Shown here: in pieces, positions 27,920 through 28,030 of the stretch | Layout of the letters: the number at the start of each line of letters is the position of its first letter | Numbering within the stretch: position 1 is the first letter of the stretch | IMG/VR virus record: IMGVR_UViG_3300042691_025327 | Span: 1 to 28,030 of that record | Direction: 5' to 3' (one strand) | Length of the DNA: 28,030 nucleotides | Source: a virus | Notes under the pieces: model-generated | The model's input: the letters and a program-made list of their open reading frames with translations, nothing else | Told to the model about the DNA's origin: nothing | The model's database searches: none | Translations under genes and position numbers: made by a program

Positions 27920-28030
27920 TCAGAACAATTCTCAATCAGTTTCCTGCTCGCTATGGATCTTATTCTGCTGAAGGTAACAAGATCCGTAGGACATTCTCCA
28001 ACGGTTTTAGTTACATCGTAGAAGAATGTA
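27916..28030 (+). CDS. 3'-truncated protein, start visible
   Basis: Begins in an ATGA overlap and runs to the window edge: MIRTILNQFPARYGSYSAEG, then NKIRRTFSNGFSYIVEE. Basic and beta-like so far; too short to place. Confidence 0.6.
   Translation, partial: MIRTILNQFPARYGSYSAEGNKIRRTFSNGFSYIVEEC

Noticed and set aside
1-28030. tRNA genes, CRISPR array, insertion sequence, integrase or att site
   Set aside because: Looked for cloverleaf-like segments, regular direct repeats, terminal inverted repeats and transposase/integrase motifs while reading; found none, though tRNA detection by eye is limited.

Overview
The window looks like part of a T4-like (myovirus) cyanophage genome, probably one infecting marine Synechococcus or Prochlorococcus. 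This rests on protein recognition by eye, not a database search. The supporting features are a cyanobacterial-type 2Fe-2S ferredoxin, a NodU-type carbamoyltransferase, several 2-oxoglutarate/Fe(II) oxygenases, HxH-bearing fibre-tip adhesins with a fibre-assembly-type gene behind them, many small hypothetical genes of the kind these phages carry, and TAAATA-type late promoter motifs. Every gene I can support is on the + strand. Genes are packed tightly and very often overlap by ATGA or TAATG. No gene-free stretch exceeds 300 bases. I see no tRNA, rRNA, CRISPR array or insertion sequence.

Layout. (1) 1-3531: a 5'-truncated protein, a small protein, a carbamoyltransferase, and a very AT-rich protein built of two degenerate repeats. 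(2) 3555-5136: small proteins, the ferredoxin and a zinc-ribbon reading frame. (3) 5175-7463: two tandem fibre-tip paralogues, a Cys-motif protein and a coiled-coil protein with a fibre-assembly-like head. (4) 7484-10807: a double-domain 2OG oxygenase, a single-domain 2OG oxygenase, a small helical protein and a radical SAM/SPASM-type protein. (5) 10895-15687: small genes, including a compact cell-envelope cluster (prepilin-like protein, lipoprotein, Band-7-like protein, several one- or two-TM proteins). (6) 15703-17799: two adjacent fucosyltransferase-fold glycosyltransferases, very AT-rich. (7) 17876-19797: an HExxH protein, then a PD-(D/E)XK nuclease candidate overlapping a Dam-type adenine methyltransferase, together resembling a restriction-modification pair. 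(8) 19814-23834: small genes plus two more 2OG-oxygenase candidates. (9) 23838-24809: a third fucosyltransferase-like gene. (10) 24811-28030: small, probably early-expressed genes, the last one cut by the window end.

How it fits together. The modules suggest a phage investing in surface-sugar or glycoconjugate modification (carbamoyl transfer, possible sulfo transfer, fucosyl-type transfer, hydroxylation), host redox supply (ferredoxin), DNA modification with a possible matching nuclease, and host-envelope proteins. At five places a hairpin is immediately followed by, or interleaved with, a -10 promoter element, so the accessory genes appear to be organised as short transcription cassettes. 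Base composition is strongly mosaic: sampled 60-base lines range from 7 G+C (16021) to 31 G+C (13261), which suggests different acquisition histories.
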